From Rhodamnia argentea (lineage: Eukaryota; Streptophyta; Magnoliopsida; Myrtales; Myrtaceae): a stretch of 64,000 bases of DNA. The stretch covers positions 1,240,001-1,304,000 of the forward strand of contig NC_063156.1 in NCBI RefSeq assembly GCF_020921035.1, in the 5' to 3' direction. Every line of letters starts with the position of its first letter. The first letter of the stretch is position 1. Positions 1 through 9,846 of this stretch are shown in pieces. The notes beneath the pieces are model-generated. The model was not told the DNA's origin and ran no database searches. It saw only the letters and a list, made by a program, of their open reading frames with translations. Both the position numbers and the translations under genes were made by a program.

Positions 1-299
1 TTTATTACAAAATGCTTTCATCTCGGTTTTCTGCTGAATTTCATTAAATTAGCTAAGAGGAGGAAGCAAATATCACCCACTCTCTCTTTCCTTACCCAAT
101 AGAAAAAGGAAAGTTATAAGCAGTCATAGACTGAACTAGCACAGTTACAGCACATACACATTTGTTCCGGTAAACCTTCAGAGCTCGAGTGGCAGAGGAA
201 AGGGAAATAGATGTTCTCTTAACATAAGAAGAGCATGGAAGCGAACACCCCTATATCTTGATCAGATGATTAGATTACAACTATGTATAGACGAGGTGG

Positions 300-793
300 C
301 CTTGAAAGAAGAGAAGAAGTTCAAGAAAAAGGCGAATAGTACGATACTTTTGGGGGGATGGCGGTTACATAGCAAGAAAGCGGGAAGCTGGGGTAAGCAA
401 ATGGAAAGGATTTGATCTTCCTCATAACTAGTTCTGTATATCCTTTCAAAAGAGAAGAGAATATGAAAGAAAACGGAAATCTAACACCATCGAAGCATAA
501 AGTGACGTCTAAAGAAACGGAAACGAACCCACCAGTAGCGTGCTGTGCTATGAAATGAGCAACTTTTGCTTCGATATCTTTATATCTCAGTTTAACGTTC
601 GAGAGCGCTAGATTCCGTTTCCGTTCACATTCCCATCACTTTTGGAAGGAAAAATGGAACTAGTTATGAGAAGATGAGCTCCTTTTCTTTTACTCACCTC
701 AACTTCCCACTTTGTTACTATAAAACCGCCATCCCGCCAAAAGTATCTTACTATTTCCCCTTCTATTCCCCACAATTTCCTCCATCCAAACAC
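300..793. mobile_element. Long fold-back (inverted-repeat) element inside the putative MBD intron
   Basis: About 335-483 and 608-758 are imperfect inverted copies. Both arms share a run like GATACTTTTGG-GGATGGCGGTT, then CATAACTAGTTC and GGAAA-CGGAA at matching distances, and weaker similarity continues outward to about 300 and 793. The spacer is about 120 bp. Long terminal inverted repeats with a short unique centre are typical of non-autonomous Mutator-like or fold-back transposons. I could not define the outer ends or a target-site duplication. The right arm read on the minus strand gives an open 61-residue frame, and part of it (IVRYFW-DGG) is also legible in the left arm, so the arms may derive from a captured gene piece. 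Confidence 0.6.
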
Positions 794-1210
794 CAGGAAC
801 TAATTTCAACTAGCAAACGGAGACATTGAAAGCTATCAACCTATCACCCTTTTCCCTTTTTACCGCAAAGCCCTAAACACTACATGCAACCCGACAATTG
901 ACACGATCATGAGAGACACAGGCGTATCTATTGCTGCTCCAACCTGAGCGTATGCATCTAATGAACAAGTACCTCCAAACCCACGTTAATAATGGCAAGC
1001 CAGGGCCATAACCAGTAAAAACAAGCAGCTAACAAAAACCTCAAAATTGCAAATCGAAAGCACCACGAACTAAAAATCTTCCGACTACAAACACCAAAGC
1101 ACAAAGGCAAAGATATCTGAGGATCAATCTGCAGCAGCACGAACTATGACAACAGGCAAAAACTGAAACTTTCCTTCGTTCCCTTCAAGAAGCTGAAGAA
1201 ATCAACCTAC

Positions 1211-1294
1211 CCTATCCTTTCGACCACTCCGCTTCACTCTCACATCCACAGTCCAGCCCGTAGGAAGCCAATCATCGGAGCTATCGTCCGCCAT
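1211..1294 (-). CDS. First coding exon of a methyl-CpG-binding-domain (MBD) protein, partial
   Basis: The exon reads from the ATG at 1294 to a GTAGGT donor at 1210-1205 and encodes 28 residues, MADDSSDDWLPTGWTVDVRV followed by KRSGRKDR, ending in phase 0. The acidic start, then W-L-P-x-G-W and a basic strand, matches the beginning of the plant MBD fold. Family members recognise methylated (or sometimes unmethylated) CpG in nuclear chromatin. I could not find the exon that should continue the domain (the usual tyrosine-rich strand after the basic residues) between here and base 1, so either the first intron exceeds 1.2 kb and runs off the window, or the gene is broken. The leader upstream carries a CT microsatellite. 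An MBD13-like identity is only a guess from the N-terminus. Another GT lies four bases further on, but it fits the donor consensus less well. Confidence 0.55.
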
Positions 1295-1368
1295 TTCCCC
1301 CAGAGCCTCGGCCTCTCCGGCGCCGATCACCGGTCTGGTCTTGGACGCAGTTCTAGAAATGTCTCCCT

Positions 1369-1371
<3 letters not shown>

Positions 1372-1402
<31 letters not shown>
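1372..1402. repeat. CT microsatellite in the MBD gene leader
   Basis: An almost pure CT run (GA on the gene strand) lies 80-110 bases upstream of the MBD start codon, after two CCCT units. GA-rich leaders are common in plant 5' UTRs and bind GAGA-type factors such as BPC proteins. Length polymorphism is likely. Confidence 0.8.
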
Positions 1403-1405
<3 letters not shown>

Positions 1406-2143
1406 CGTTGAGTAAAGGGAGTTAAAATACAGGGAGACCGCACAAAAGCGAGAGCAAATTGCGAGCGTTGGGGAGGGGAGTCGGAGTGGAGGACAAAAGC
1501 GTCAATTCGACGACCACGTGTTGCCGAACTCGGATTTGCTGCGAATCGCGAAACGAAACTCCTCCTTTCGCTCTGAAGTTGAAATGGGGTCCCTTTACTC
1601 TACTGCTACCTTCTTCCTGGACAGTTCTGTCCTCCTCCAATTCCATCTACACATCTTCCCAGGACCTCCCTCGAATTCGACGACTTCGGGACGACATCAG
1701 AGCATATGCTTCTGCTCTGCTCTGCTCCGTTTTCTCACCAAATCGAGTGAAAAGTGGAGAACTTCGACCCAAAGTAGAGCTCCCCAGTTGGGGGGGAGAC
1801 GGGAGATTTTACTTCGGATACAGGGGTAGTTTGGGTATTCCACGTGACGATGCTTTGGTGAGTGATTTTCCAGATGTGCCCCTGGCTCGATTACGGGCAG
1901 CAACTGTCCACTGCTGTGAGTGGGGACAGGGAGGTTGCGTCCGCGCGTCCGAGCTGTTCAGACGAATGATTAGGGCCTTCTGGTATTGGGCTTGGTCTTC
2001 GATATGGGCCTCTCTCTGGGTTCGGGCCTCGTGAATTCTTAAGATTTGCAGAGCGTGGGGTCGGCACGGGATGATTGGAGTTCCGGCCCATAAGGTTAGG
2101 CCCATGGGCCCATCGAAATCCATGACTCGAAAAGGATACGGTC
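1403..2143. other. Upstream region of the MBD gene, no gene recognised
   Basis: This is moderately GC-rich DNA with several overlapping open frames on both strands (the longest, plus strand 1459-2034, is 191 codons). None resembles a known family and they conflict with one another. It is most simply the promoter and 5' UTR side of the MBD gene. Confidence 0.4.
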
Positions 2144-3141
2144 GAGTTCAGTTTTAATCGCAATTCGGTCCTCTTAACTTTCGCTCTATTTAATCAAGTT
2201 CTCTAACTACTTTGATTCGTGCGATTTTGTCCTCCGAGTTTTGTTTTGTACGATCCAGTCCTCTAGCTTTCTTCATTCGTGCAATCAAATCACTCGATCA
2301 ACCGTTCCAACCATAACGTCGGATTAATTAATGATGTAGCATTGTCATTATGGCATGAAATGTCCCCCAATGCTGAGGTGAAGCCAAATAGGCAACAATG
2401 CCTCCGTTTGTTTCATGGAAAAATAACTTTTCAGAAAAGGTTTTTTGGATTTTTCAGCGTTTGGTTCACGAAAAATATGTTAGTCCTGGAAAATACTTTC
2501 CCCCTATGGAAAAAACTCTTACAAAAATTGAAAAATATTTTACTCTTTTTAAGAAAAGAAAAACATTTTCATCATCTTTCCTTCCTCCTCTCTTTCACAT
2601 CTTCTTTTTTCATTTATTTTGTTACTTTTTTATTCATTATTTATTTTTTAAATTGGAAAAATTTATTTATTTATTATTTTTTCTAATAAACATTATTTTT
2701 AATTTTTATTGAAAAATCTATTTAATATTTTTCTGGAAAAATCAATTCCTTGCCAAACGTCGAAAATAGTTTTCTAATTCGTTTTTATGTCTCACCCAAA
2801 CACTAGAAAATACAGTCATCTTCCTAAAAATGACTTTCCGAGAAACATTTTCCGAAACATAACATTTTTCGCGAGACAAACGGAGCCTTAGTGAAAAGCT
2901 AACTATGAAAAAAAAGAGGGAAAAGGAAACTCTAATTTGATCATGTTAGTTACAATGGGTAAATGAATCACTCGATTGCACAAATACAGAATGTCGAAGG
3001 ACTTGAATGAACAGAATAAAACTTGGAGTGCCAAATTGCACACGCACAGAATGATAGAGGACTAGATTGTATAAAACCAAAGTTAGAGAACTAAAATCGC
3101 ATTTACACTGAAACTTAGAGGACTAAACTGTACTTAACCCA
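2144..3141. mobile_element. Fold-back element with tandem sub-repeats, itself carrying a nested insertion
   Basis: The left arm (about 2146-2300) and right arm (about 2950-3140) are inverted copies. Each arm contains several degenerate units of about 50 bases of the type GTCCTCTAACTTT followed by TTCGTGCAAT. The ends read GTTCAGTTTTAATCG on the left and, inverted, GTTAAGTACAGTTTAGTCC on the right. The arms are interrupted by a second, unrelated inverted-repeat element at 2401-2887. No target duplication is clear. Superfamily is uncertain; Mutator-like is most plausible. Confidence 0.6.
2401..2887. mobile_element. Nested MITE of the CTCCGTTTGTTTC family
   Basis: The left end reads CCTCCGTTTGTTTCATGGAA and the right end, inverted, GGCTCCGTTTGTCTCGCGAA. 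The interior is very AT-rich with many GGAAAAT words on both strands. The same family seems present, more decayed, at about 14345-14584, 34083-34316, 39773-39990, 53247-53898 and 63339-64000. The right flank begins TTA, which would suit a PIF/Harbinger (Tourist-like) duplication, but the left flank does not match, so the superfamily is open. Confidence 0.65.
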
Positions 3142-3398
3142 AAAGACCATAACAAGGAGTCGAGTTTGGGCTGGTCGAACGTTAAGGATTGTCCTAAAAG
3201 GAGTTAATGATGAGCTGGATCCGGCCCAATGGGCCTCATCTGTGCTGGGCTTGTGAGAGTATTGCTGGCCGTAAACATTCACCTACGTTCGAAATGGAAC
3301 GAGTTATTTTTCAGTGACCCCAATTGTCTTCGGCATAAATAATGATCAGGGCATTCATGTTTGCCATCATTTCACTTGACTTAATACCATAGGAACCT

Positions 3399-3726
3399 CA
3401 AATTTTTAGCCTTTGTCCCAATTATACCTTAGATCCAGTTCCGATTCCATCATGAATTCTTTTTGTCCCATAAAAAAATCAGATTTTAGGTCATGTCTCA
3501 ATTCTACCATAATTTTTTTGTTTTTCTCCATGAAAAACACTCAACTTTAGGTCTTGGGGTAGAATTGATATTGGGGGTAGAATTGATATTGGACCTAAAG
3601 TTGAGGATCTTTTATGGGATAAAAAAAAGTTCAGGGTATGATAGAATTGAGACTGTAGCTAAAGTTGACGGTTTTTTACAAGATAAAAAGTAGAATTGGG
3701 ATAAGAGCCAAAGTTGGAGATTTTAT
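3399..3726. mobile_element. Fold-back MITE with an internal 16-bp direct repeat
   Basis: The left part (AGCCTTTGTCCCAATTATACC, then a CCCATAAAAAA word) is mirrored on the right as GGGATAAGAGCCAAAGTTGG and TTTTTTATCCCATAAAAG on the opposite strand. Near the centre GTAGAATTGATATTGG occurs twice in direct orientation (3560-3595). There is no coding capacity and no confirmed target duplication. Confidence 0.55.
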
Positions 3727-4480
3727 AGAATATTAGGCCTATGCACATTGGTCAGGCCATCAATAATATGTACGAGAAAACATGTATTCCTCAGAGTGCT
3801 CGAAATTAAGATGGATCCCCTTTAGGACACTTTCTCTAGACCATTTGACAGAATTAGCCTCTTCTGCCACACTCTAATTCCCACAAAGATCAGTTGTCTA
3901 CGGATTATACACACAGCTACTAGCTAGAACTGCATGCACAATACATAACATCTTGAGTCTCATTATCTGCTGAGCAATCTTTTCTTTTTTTCGCATTAGA
4001 TTCATGCTGAAATCTTTTCCCTTTTACACCAGGCTGCTCGGGTAAAAGCTCTTTCGAACATGCGTACTCGATCTCTTAGGCGGGCCTGTCATCGCTGCTC
4101 GCGCGAATCATTTTACCGGAATCGCTTTGCGGAAGAAAATTTCCGGATGCGCCTGTTTTGAATCATCCATCCATCTGATCAGCTGCAGTGTTCTAAGGAC
4201 AGCTCTGTTATCATTTATCAAGTGTTCCCTTTCCCATAAAGGGCAGTTTCACTTTTCAAATTCAGTACACATGCGGATGGAATATAGATTGAAACAGAGC
4301 TTTAGCTAGTACTCTCTTTTACGGCTCACTCAAACAATAGCTAGTAATCCCCCTCCCTTCCGCTTTGGAAATATTATCACACAGGACAAGAGCCGAAAGA
4401 TCATTTTAAACGCTGTACAGACTCGATTATTATGAAGAAAATGAAAGAACAGGGATCAGATGACATCCAGTACAACCAAA
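3727..4480. other. Intergenic, no gene recognised
   Basis: AT-rich sequence without a recognisable gene or repeat. Its right end is the 3' side of the first CLE gene. Confidence 0.4.
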
Positions 4481-4741
4481 TCAATTATGAAGTGGATTGG
4501 GTCCGCACGGGACAAGTCTGCGCGACACCACGTGCATCGAGCCGTGTTTCTCACCCCCTGATCTGGCAGATTCGCGAATCGAAGGGATGCTCTGGAAGAA
4601 GATAGGAGAATACTTGGCCCACAATCTTTGTTTGCTCGCTCCTTGGGTGCCTTCATTAATCCGACGGCCGCTGGTGACTTGGAACAGAGCTGATATCATG
4701 AAGATCATGACAAGCAGAAGATGAGACTTGCGAGCTTTCAT
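4481..4741 (-). CDS. CLE-family secreted signalling peptide precursor
   Basis: The single-exon frame encodes 86 residues. It starts with a basic then hydrophobic signal peptide (about 1-25), followed by a variable region. It ends exactly with the 12-residue CLE motif RLVPCGPNPLHN at 75-86, directly before the stop codon. CLE precursors are secreted and cleaved to 12-13-residue peptides, usually hydroxylated at Pro4 and Pro7, which bind CLV1/BAM-type leucine-rich-repeat receptor kinases and control meristem or vascular cell fate. The closest core I recall is the CLE9/10 type (RLVPSGPNPLHN). Here residue 5 is Cys instead of the usual Ser, a change I do not know from other CLE peptides. The length is normal. 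A TATA-like sequence lies 120 bases upstream, and a second CLE gene lies 2.5 kb away on the same strand. Confidence 0.88.
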   Translation of the reverse strand: MKARKSHLLLVMIFMISALFQVTSGRRINEGTQGASKQRLWAKYSPIFFQSIPSIRESARSGGEKHGSMHVVSRRLVPCGPNPLHN

Positions 4742-4860
4742 GTTCTGAAGGCCGAAAAAGGCTTGGAAAGAGTATGCTGGTCGAATGATAGGTTGGTGAG
4801 CTTTGAATGCTTCAGCAGCTTCAAGAGCCTAGTCTATGTATGATGGACCGGCCTCGGCTG

Positions 4861-4870
4861 ATTTATATAG
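4861..4870 (-). promoter_or_regulatory. TATA-like box of the first CLE gene
   Basis: On the minus strand this reads CTATATAAAT, about 120 bases upstream of the start codon. That would place transcription start near 4835 and give a leader of roughly 95 bases. Position and sequence fit; no experimental support is visible. Confidence 0.5.
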
Positions 4871-7140
4871 TGCAGACAAATCTGGGTTGTAATTAACAAT
4901 GAATTTGGCGAGCATTGAGAGATGGTGATTAAAGATGGCTCAGCACCAAGAAGAAGAAGAGACCAACCTACCTATGCTGTGGAAGAATGAGCACTATACA
5001 GAGTATCAGATTTAATATTGTCAAAAGACTAATTCTAATTCTTTTCCCTGAGTTAAACTACACAGATGTTATGACTTTCTTTCATGCTAGCACATCGCAT
5101 GCCTCTAGAAAAGCATATAAGTTGACTTTCAAGCGGTCGCTTTCCAAAAAATGAAATGAAATTGCAGGCCCTTCGTATACAGCAGGCGGTACTTTTCTGC
5201 CTAGTTCCCGGATCTTCACCGACTTCTCGAGCCGTCTGTCCCGGGTGAACTTCTTCCGAGACATTTGTCAGTTCGCGTACTTCCGACACAGATAAGACAT
5301 GAACTTCGTTTCGGAAACTCCGCTGTGAGGTCCAACTAAAGACAATGGCATGCTTTCAGCCTTTCCTTAGACAAAATCTGAGCTTTTCAAACCATTAAGA
5401 TAGAGAGAGTTCATGGTAAGCAGCAACCATAAATTCCAGATATGCTTTAGTTAATTTACAAAATCTTTGCTTGTCACTGTAGTGCATATCAGATTGTCAA
5501 GAAAAGCAGGTTCGTCTTTTCTACCAGGATGTAACATTTGGCAAGAAATTATTGTAAGGCGACCCTCTTTTTCCCCCTTTGCTTTTTCCATTCAACGAGC
5601 ACATTTTCTAACATTTTGAAATTCATGCCTTGATTTCTGCATATATAATCCAAAGTTTGTTTGTGATGACTTTAGACAATGCTTCCAAAATACATGCGGG
5701 TGCTACCAGAAGAGAATGATGCATGTGTGAACTACATTTTAAAAATAAATAATGAATAGTTGACAAATATCCTGAATAATTAAATCCACAAAGTCAGAAA
5801 GGATGCTGTCACCGTGCGTGCCGTCTCTGTTAGATTAGAATGCAAATGAGATGAAAACAGGTGTATCTGCTTATTGTCAATCCTCGTGCTCGGAAACTCA
5901 CTGCTTGAGATTTGTTGCTCTGATGCATATTTTAAATGTTGACCAAGCCTGATGAGTCATGATTCTGTTAAAGCGTACAAATCAGACGAGAGAAGTGTGC
6001 AAATGTCGATCGGCCATTCTGACTTCTGCTATAATATTGGGGAGTTCGTATCATGAATGAGAAATAATTGATCCTTAAACTTTGGTGGTCCTAGAATATG
6101 CATTCATCATCAGCTGAATAGAAATAAGGAAGTTGACTTGTGAAGAGGAGATGCTGTACTGAGAAGTACCAAGTTTTTCATTCTGATGTCAATAAAGCAG
6201 ATCCCAGCTTCTTCATTTCTACTAGATTCTCTGTTTTATGTTCCGTTTCCTCATTCATCTTGCAACCATCATCAGAGTCCCCATTTTCCCCTCCTTTTGT
6301 CTTTACTTAAAAGTCTAGGATTCTTTCAATACCACCTACTAAAGTCAAACCAGTCTTTTTGACATCTTTCTGATGGCTAGAGCAAAAGAACTTCTGACTT
6401 CTAGTAGTCCAAGGTTGCATTATACACAAATTGGATCTAGCTTGCGATGCATGGCTTGTATTTTCTTGCTCATCCATGATTGATTCCCCGTTTTTGAAAC
6501 AGGCACACAATTTATCGCCTCTTGAAGATCTTGCATCACATGCTCATAGAAAGATCGATTGGATATGCAAAATCAACCGATATCAGACATCAGAAGGATG
6601 ATGGAAGGTTAAGGAACTACCTTCCTTTTCTTTTCCATTTTTCGGCTGATTGCTACACTAACCAGAAGGCTATTTCCAGTTCAGATTCCTGTCTTCCCCT
6701 AACATAGGAGTAACACATTTGATCTTGGGATCAGTATAAAGTAAAACTCCGCACGATCTGTCAAACTCAAGAGTGTCCGCCATAATTCACAAACATCTGC
6801 TATCTAATTATGACGTCTCGGATAAACTGAAATCTGAAATACAGTGATGTAATTGCAGCATGATCATTGTTTTTCAACAGATATCTTTTTCATGTTCATC
6901 CTCAGCAACATGAATCACAGTTCCTTTCTTACAATTCGCAATTGAAATAATACATCACTTATCGGAGATATATCCTGAAGCTTCAAGCTTCAATTACAGC
7001 TACCAGTTGGTTCTTCCTAGAACAAGGCGGCTAGGAAATTAGCTCACATAATGCATAGATCTCAGGAAGGATTCTTCTGTTCCTTGTTCAGTGAGAGAAC
7101 CAAAAGTATAACTCAGTTCAATCCCAAATCCACCACCGCT

Positions 7141-7183
<43 letters not shown>

Positions 7184-7194
7184 AGAAAATTCAA
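4871..7194. other. Intergenic DNA between the two CLE genes
   Basis: No further gene is supported. Short open frames (for example minus strand 5053-5289 and 6307-6510) lack signal peptides, CLE motifs or other recognisable features. A pure GA microsatellite lies at about 7145-7180, close behind the stop codon of the second CLE gene, probably in its 3' UTR. The upstream part should contain the promoter of the first CLE gene. Confidence 0.45.
7145..7180. repeat. GA microsatellite
   Basis: A continuous GA run of about 18 units, immediately downstream of the second CLE gene. Likely length-polymorphic. Confidence 0.9.
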
Positions 7195-7440
7195 TCAGTT
7201 GTGAAGTGGGTTTGGTCCACTAGGAACAACTTGATGGGAAACAAATATCTGATCCGCCTCGGAGCTCTCAGATGCTGAAACGGGAGGACTAGCGGTAAGA
7301 AAATGCTCTGATCCTGGAGAAGACGACGAGGTTCCAAAATCTGAGACAGATATGAACACAAGAGGTTGTCTGGAGCTAGAGACGTGAATGGTTGCCATAA
7401 CAATCACGGTGAAGAGAAGTGAAGCAGTATGAATTCTCAT
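7195..7440 (-). CDS. CLE-family secreted signalling peptide precursor (second copy)
   Basis: This intronless frame encodes 81 residues: an N-terminal signal peptide (about 1-24, rich in Leu, Val, Ile), a Ser-rich variable region, and the CLE motif QVVPSGPNPLHN at 70-81 as the last residues before the stop. The expected role is the same as for its neighbour: an extracellular ligand for CLV1/BAM/PXY-type receptor kinases. Position 1 is Gln rather than Arg, preceded by His, while residues 4-12 are canonical. Around the motif the two neighbours are alike (both have V-S two residues before it, and share PNPLHN), but the rest has diverged, so this looks like an old tandem duplication. A TATA-like sequence lies about 80 bases upstream. 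Confidence 0.88.
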   Translation of the reverse strand: MRIHTASLLFTVIVMATIHVSSSRQPLVFISVSDFGTSSSSPGSEHFLTASPPVSASESSEADQIFVSHQVVPSGPNPLHN

Positions 7441-7515
7441 GGCTAAGGAATCTGTACTGGCAGAGAAACATGGAGCAGCAAAAAAAACTGGGGTTTCAGA
7501 GTAGCAGGTGAGGAC

Positions 7516-7525
7516 ACTTATAGAT
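7516..7525 (-). promoter_or_regulatory. TATA-like box of the second CLE gene
   Basis: The minus strand reads ATCTATAAGT, about 76-85 bases upstream of the start codon. Spacing is plausible for a short leader, and the match is weaker than for the first CLE gene. Confidence 0.35.
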
Positions 7526-8250
7526 GATCAGTAACAGGACAGACAAGACTTTCTCCTACAATCATAATTCAAGTACCTGAGGGACCGAAATCTCTCTTTC
7601 AAATCTATCATGATCACAAAGGGCAATAAAACAAGCCCATTAAGTGACAAATAACAAGGTGTGGGCTAGACCATCAAGGTTAAGATGCACCATTCATGTC
7701 CTGATGCCAAAGTCGTCCTTGCCTAAGTTGATCTGTAATAGTACCCTTATCACTCCTTGCCAGTATTATGCCACAAAGGATGTAGTTCGCACTAGTGCCA
7801 TGTCATTCTCTTGTCTCCTTCATTGAGGGGAACCAGAGAGCTCCTATCGAGAAATGCCGTTCGAGACGTGCTGTTTGCTCGTTTACCGTCTGATGGGACC
7901 ACATCATCTGATCGCAATGCTGAAGTGTGATAATACCAGTGTAACTTCACAAAAACACTAAAAGACTGACTAATTGGAAGTCTGTGGTGAGGCAGCTTCA
8001 TTGAAGTATCAAATTTTAAGGGATCTGGACAGTTACTGCATACATCTATGCACTCAACGAAGACTGACAGGATGTCCCATTTGCTTGATCACTGCCAACC
8101 TATGAAAGCGATGTAGCCTTATTGACCCACGCCAGCCACACCACATCGACAACATCGGCAGGATCACCTTCCTGGCATGATAAATGATTTACGAGAACCA
8201 AATTACCGCATGAAAACTAGCATATCAAGTGACTCCAAGAGAGAAATAAG
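7526..8250. other. Intergenic, promoter side of the second CLE gene
   Basis: I see no gene in this stretch. Its right end carries the left target-site duplication of the hAT-type MITE. Confidence 0.4.
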
Positions 8251-8563
8251 TAGGGGTGATTGGTTTCCGATCTGGCCCCACTCAGGAACTGAGAATCCAA
8301 CCAGATGGTCCTGGGTTGGTCCGGTCCAATCGGTCCAATGGAACCGATTGATTATTAGTAGGGATGAGCAACGCGAACTTTACTTTTAATACTAGATTTA
8401 CATTTAAGAAATAAAAAGAAATAACCGATATTAGGTTTACATTTAAGAAATAAAAACAAAAATAATCGGTCTGTCTCTCTAGCTCGGAACCGAAAATAGG
8501 ACAGGCACCCTCGAGAACTTGACGAAACTAGCCTGTTCGGTCGATCCACTTTGCTCACCCCTA
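8251..8563. mobile_element. hAT-type MITE, 313 bp, with target-site duplication
   Basis: The ends read TAGGGGTGATTGG on the left and, inverted, TAGGGGTGAGCAAAG on the right. Flanking 8-bp sequences GAAATAAG (8243-8250) and AAAATAAG (8564-8571) match at 7 of 8 positions, as expected for an hAT target-site duplication. The interior has a direct repeat of about 50 bases (TTTACATTTAAGAAATAAAA occurs twice, 8397-8455). No transposase is encoded, so it would depend on an autonomous hAT element elsewhere. Confidence 0.75.
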
Positions 8564-9846
8564 AAAATAAGTAATTACCTTGGGTAGAGCGAGGCGTGCT
8601 CTATGGACTAATTGGGTGGTTGGACTGTTTCGTTGTGTTGTCCGGATAAGATCTTCCAAACGATGCATGGAACATGATATTAGATGCCAATTCAAGTCAC
8701 TTTCGCTGCTTACAACCAGAAATGCCAAAAACCCTTTAAAATTCTTCTTGGTTACAAATTGTAGCTGTAGTTTATGACGTCCTTTTCAACCGATCTGTAA
8801 TGTCAAAGCTTCATCATCGGTTGAATTTACTTATACAATTGTCTTCATAGCGACGTATCTGACATGTCTATACCATCCTACCAGATGAACCATTTTAATC
8901 CCTCTTTAAGTATCTGTCAAGTTGGTTGACTGACAGCTGAGAATCTGACTCCTAATCAAGCGCCATCTCAAAAACGCTATGAACACGTCGAATGATCACG
9001 GAAAACCGGCTCTTCAATTCGATCTAGGCCTCCGTATACTCGCAAGTGGCAGTACAACAGTACTTTCCGGAATCGCAGGTGACATGTGTTTTACGTTGAC
9101 TTAACACACACCAGACCCTGTAGGTGTTTTTATCACACTATACTCAGTACACAATGCCATTATTTTCCTGCAGAAAATCTGGATTTATACTATCTAAAGT
9201 TCTACCCATGCCAAAAGAGGAATTCGCTCCCCTCAATCTTAGAACCGAATATCAACAACCAAATGCATGACAATGCAGTTGAAGACGGAATGAATCGGGG
9301 AAGTAAAAAAATAGCATATGTAACCGTGTGCACCTATAAGACGCAAAATGCTGAGGCATACTTCCATGGCTTTCCTGCGGACTCACCGCAAAACAATCCA
9401 AAATGGTCTGTCCCGTACCAGTGAGGGAAGGGAGAACATGAGAGGAAAACGAACTATGAAATGACGAAATGAAATGCACCAGATAACATCAGACACACGA
9501 CGCTAGTATACTGCAGGACCTCATGGAGTCCATTGCCGTTCAGGCGAAACCCGCATTGATCAGCCATATCCGCTCCTGTCATGCGCCTGTACGATTCTTA
9601 AGGAGAAAACAAATTCTAAGATCCTCATTTACAGTTGGCTTATCACACCACAGCAAGGCATAATACAAGTTGCAGCTCCAAAATCCGAGATACCTAAGTT
9701 CATTGGGTGCCAAATACATTATTTGAAAAACTAAATATCCATGAGAATCACCACACAGTGTCCTAGGCCTCATAACAGTAAGTTATTTTGGAATATGGGT
9801 ATGACAACCAAGAAGTATGCAGACAACAGTCCTCCCCAAACCTCGC
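8564..9846. other. Intergenic DNA and probable 3' UTR of the steroid-binding-protein gene
   Basis: No gene is supported. The few open frames (for example plus strand 9086-9424) have no recognisable features. The last few hundred bases are likely the 3' UTR of the minus-strand gene ending at 9847. Confidence 0.4.

Noticed and set aside
1459..2034. 191-codon plus-strand frame upstream of the MBD exon
   Set aside because: It overlaps other frames on both strands, has no domain, and lies where the MBD leader and promoter are expected.
5053..5289. Possible third small-peptide gene between the two CLE genes
   Set aside because: No signal peptide, CLE motif or other conserved tail is present.
9086..9424. 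112-codon plus-strand frame near the 3' side of MSBP
   Set aside because: No homology recognised and it overlaps a minus-strand frame; more likely intergenic or UTR DNA.
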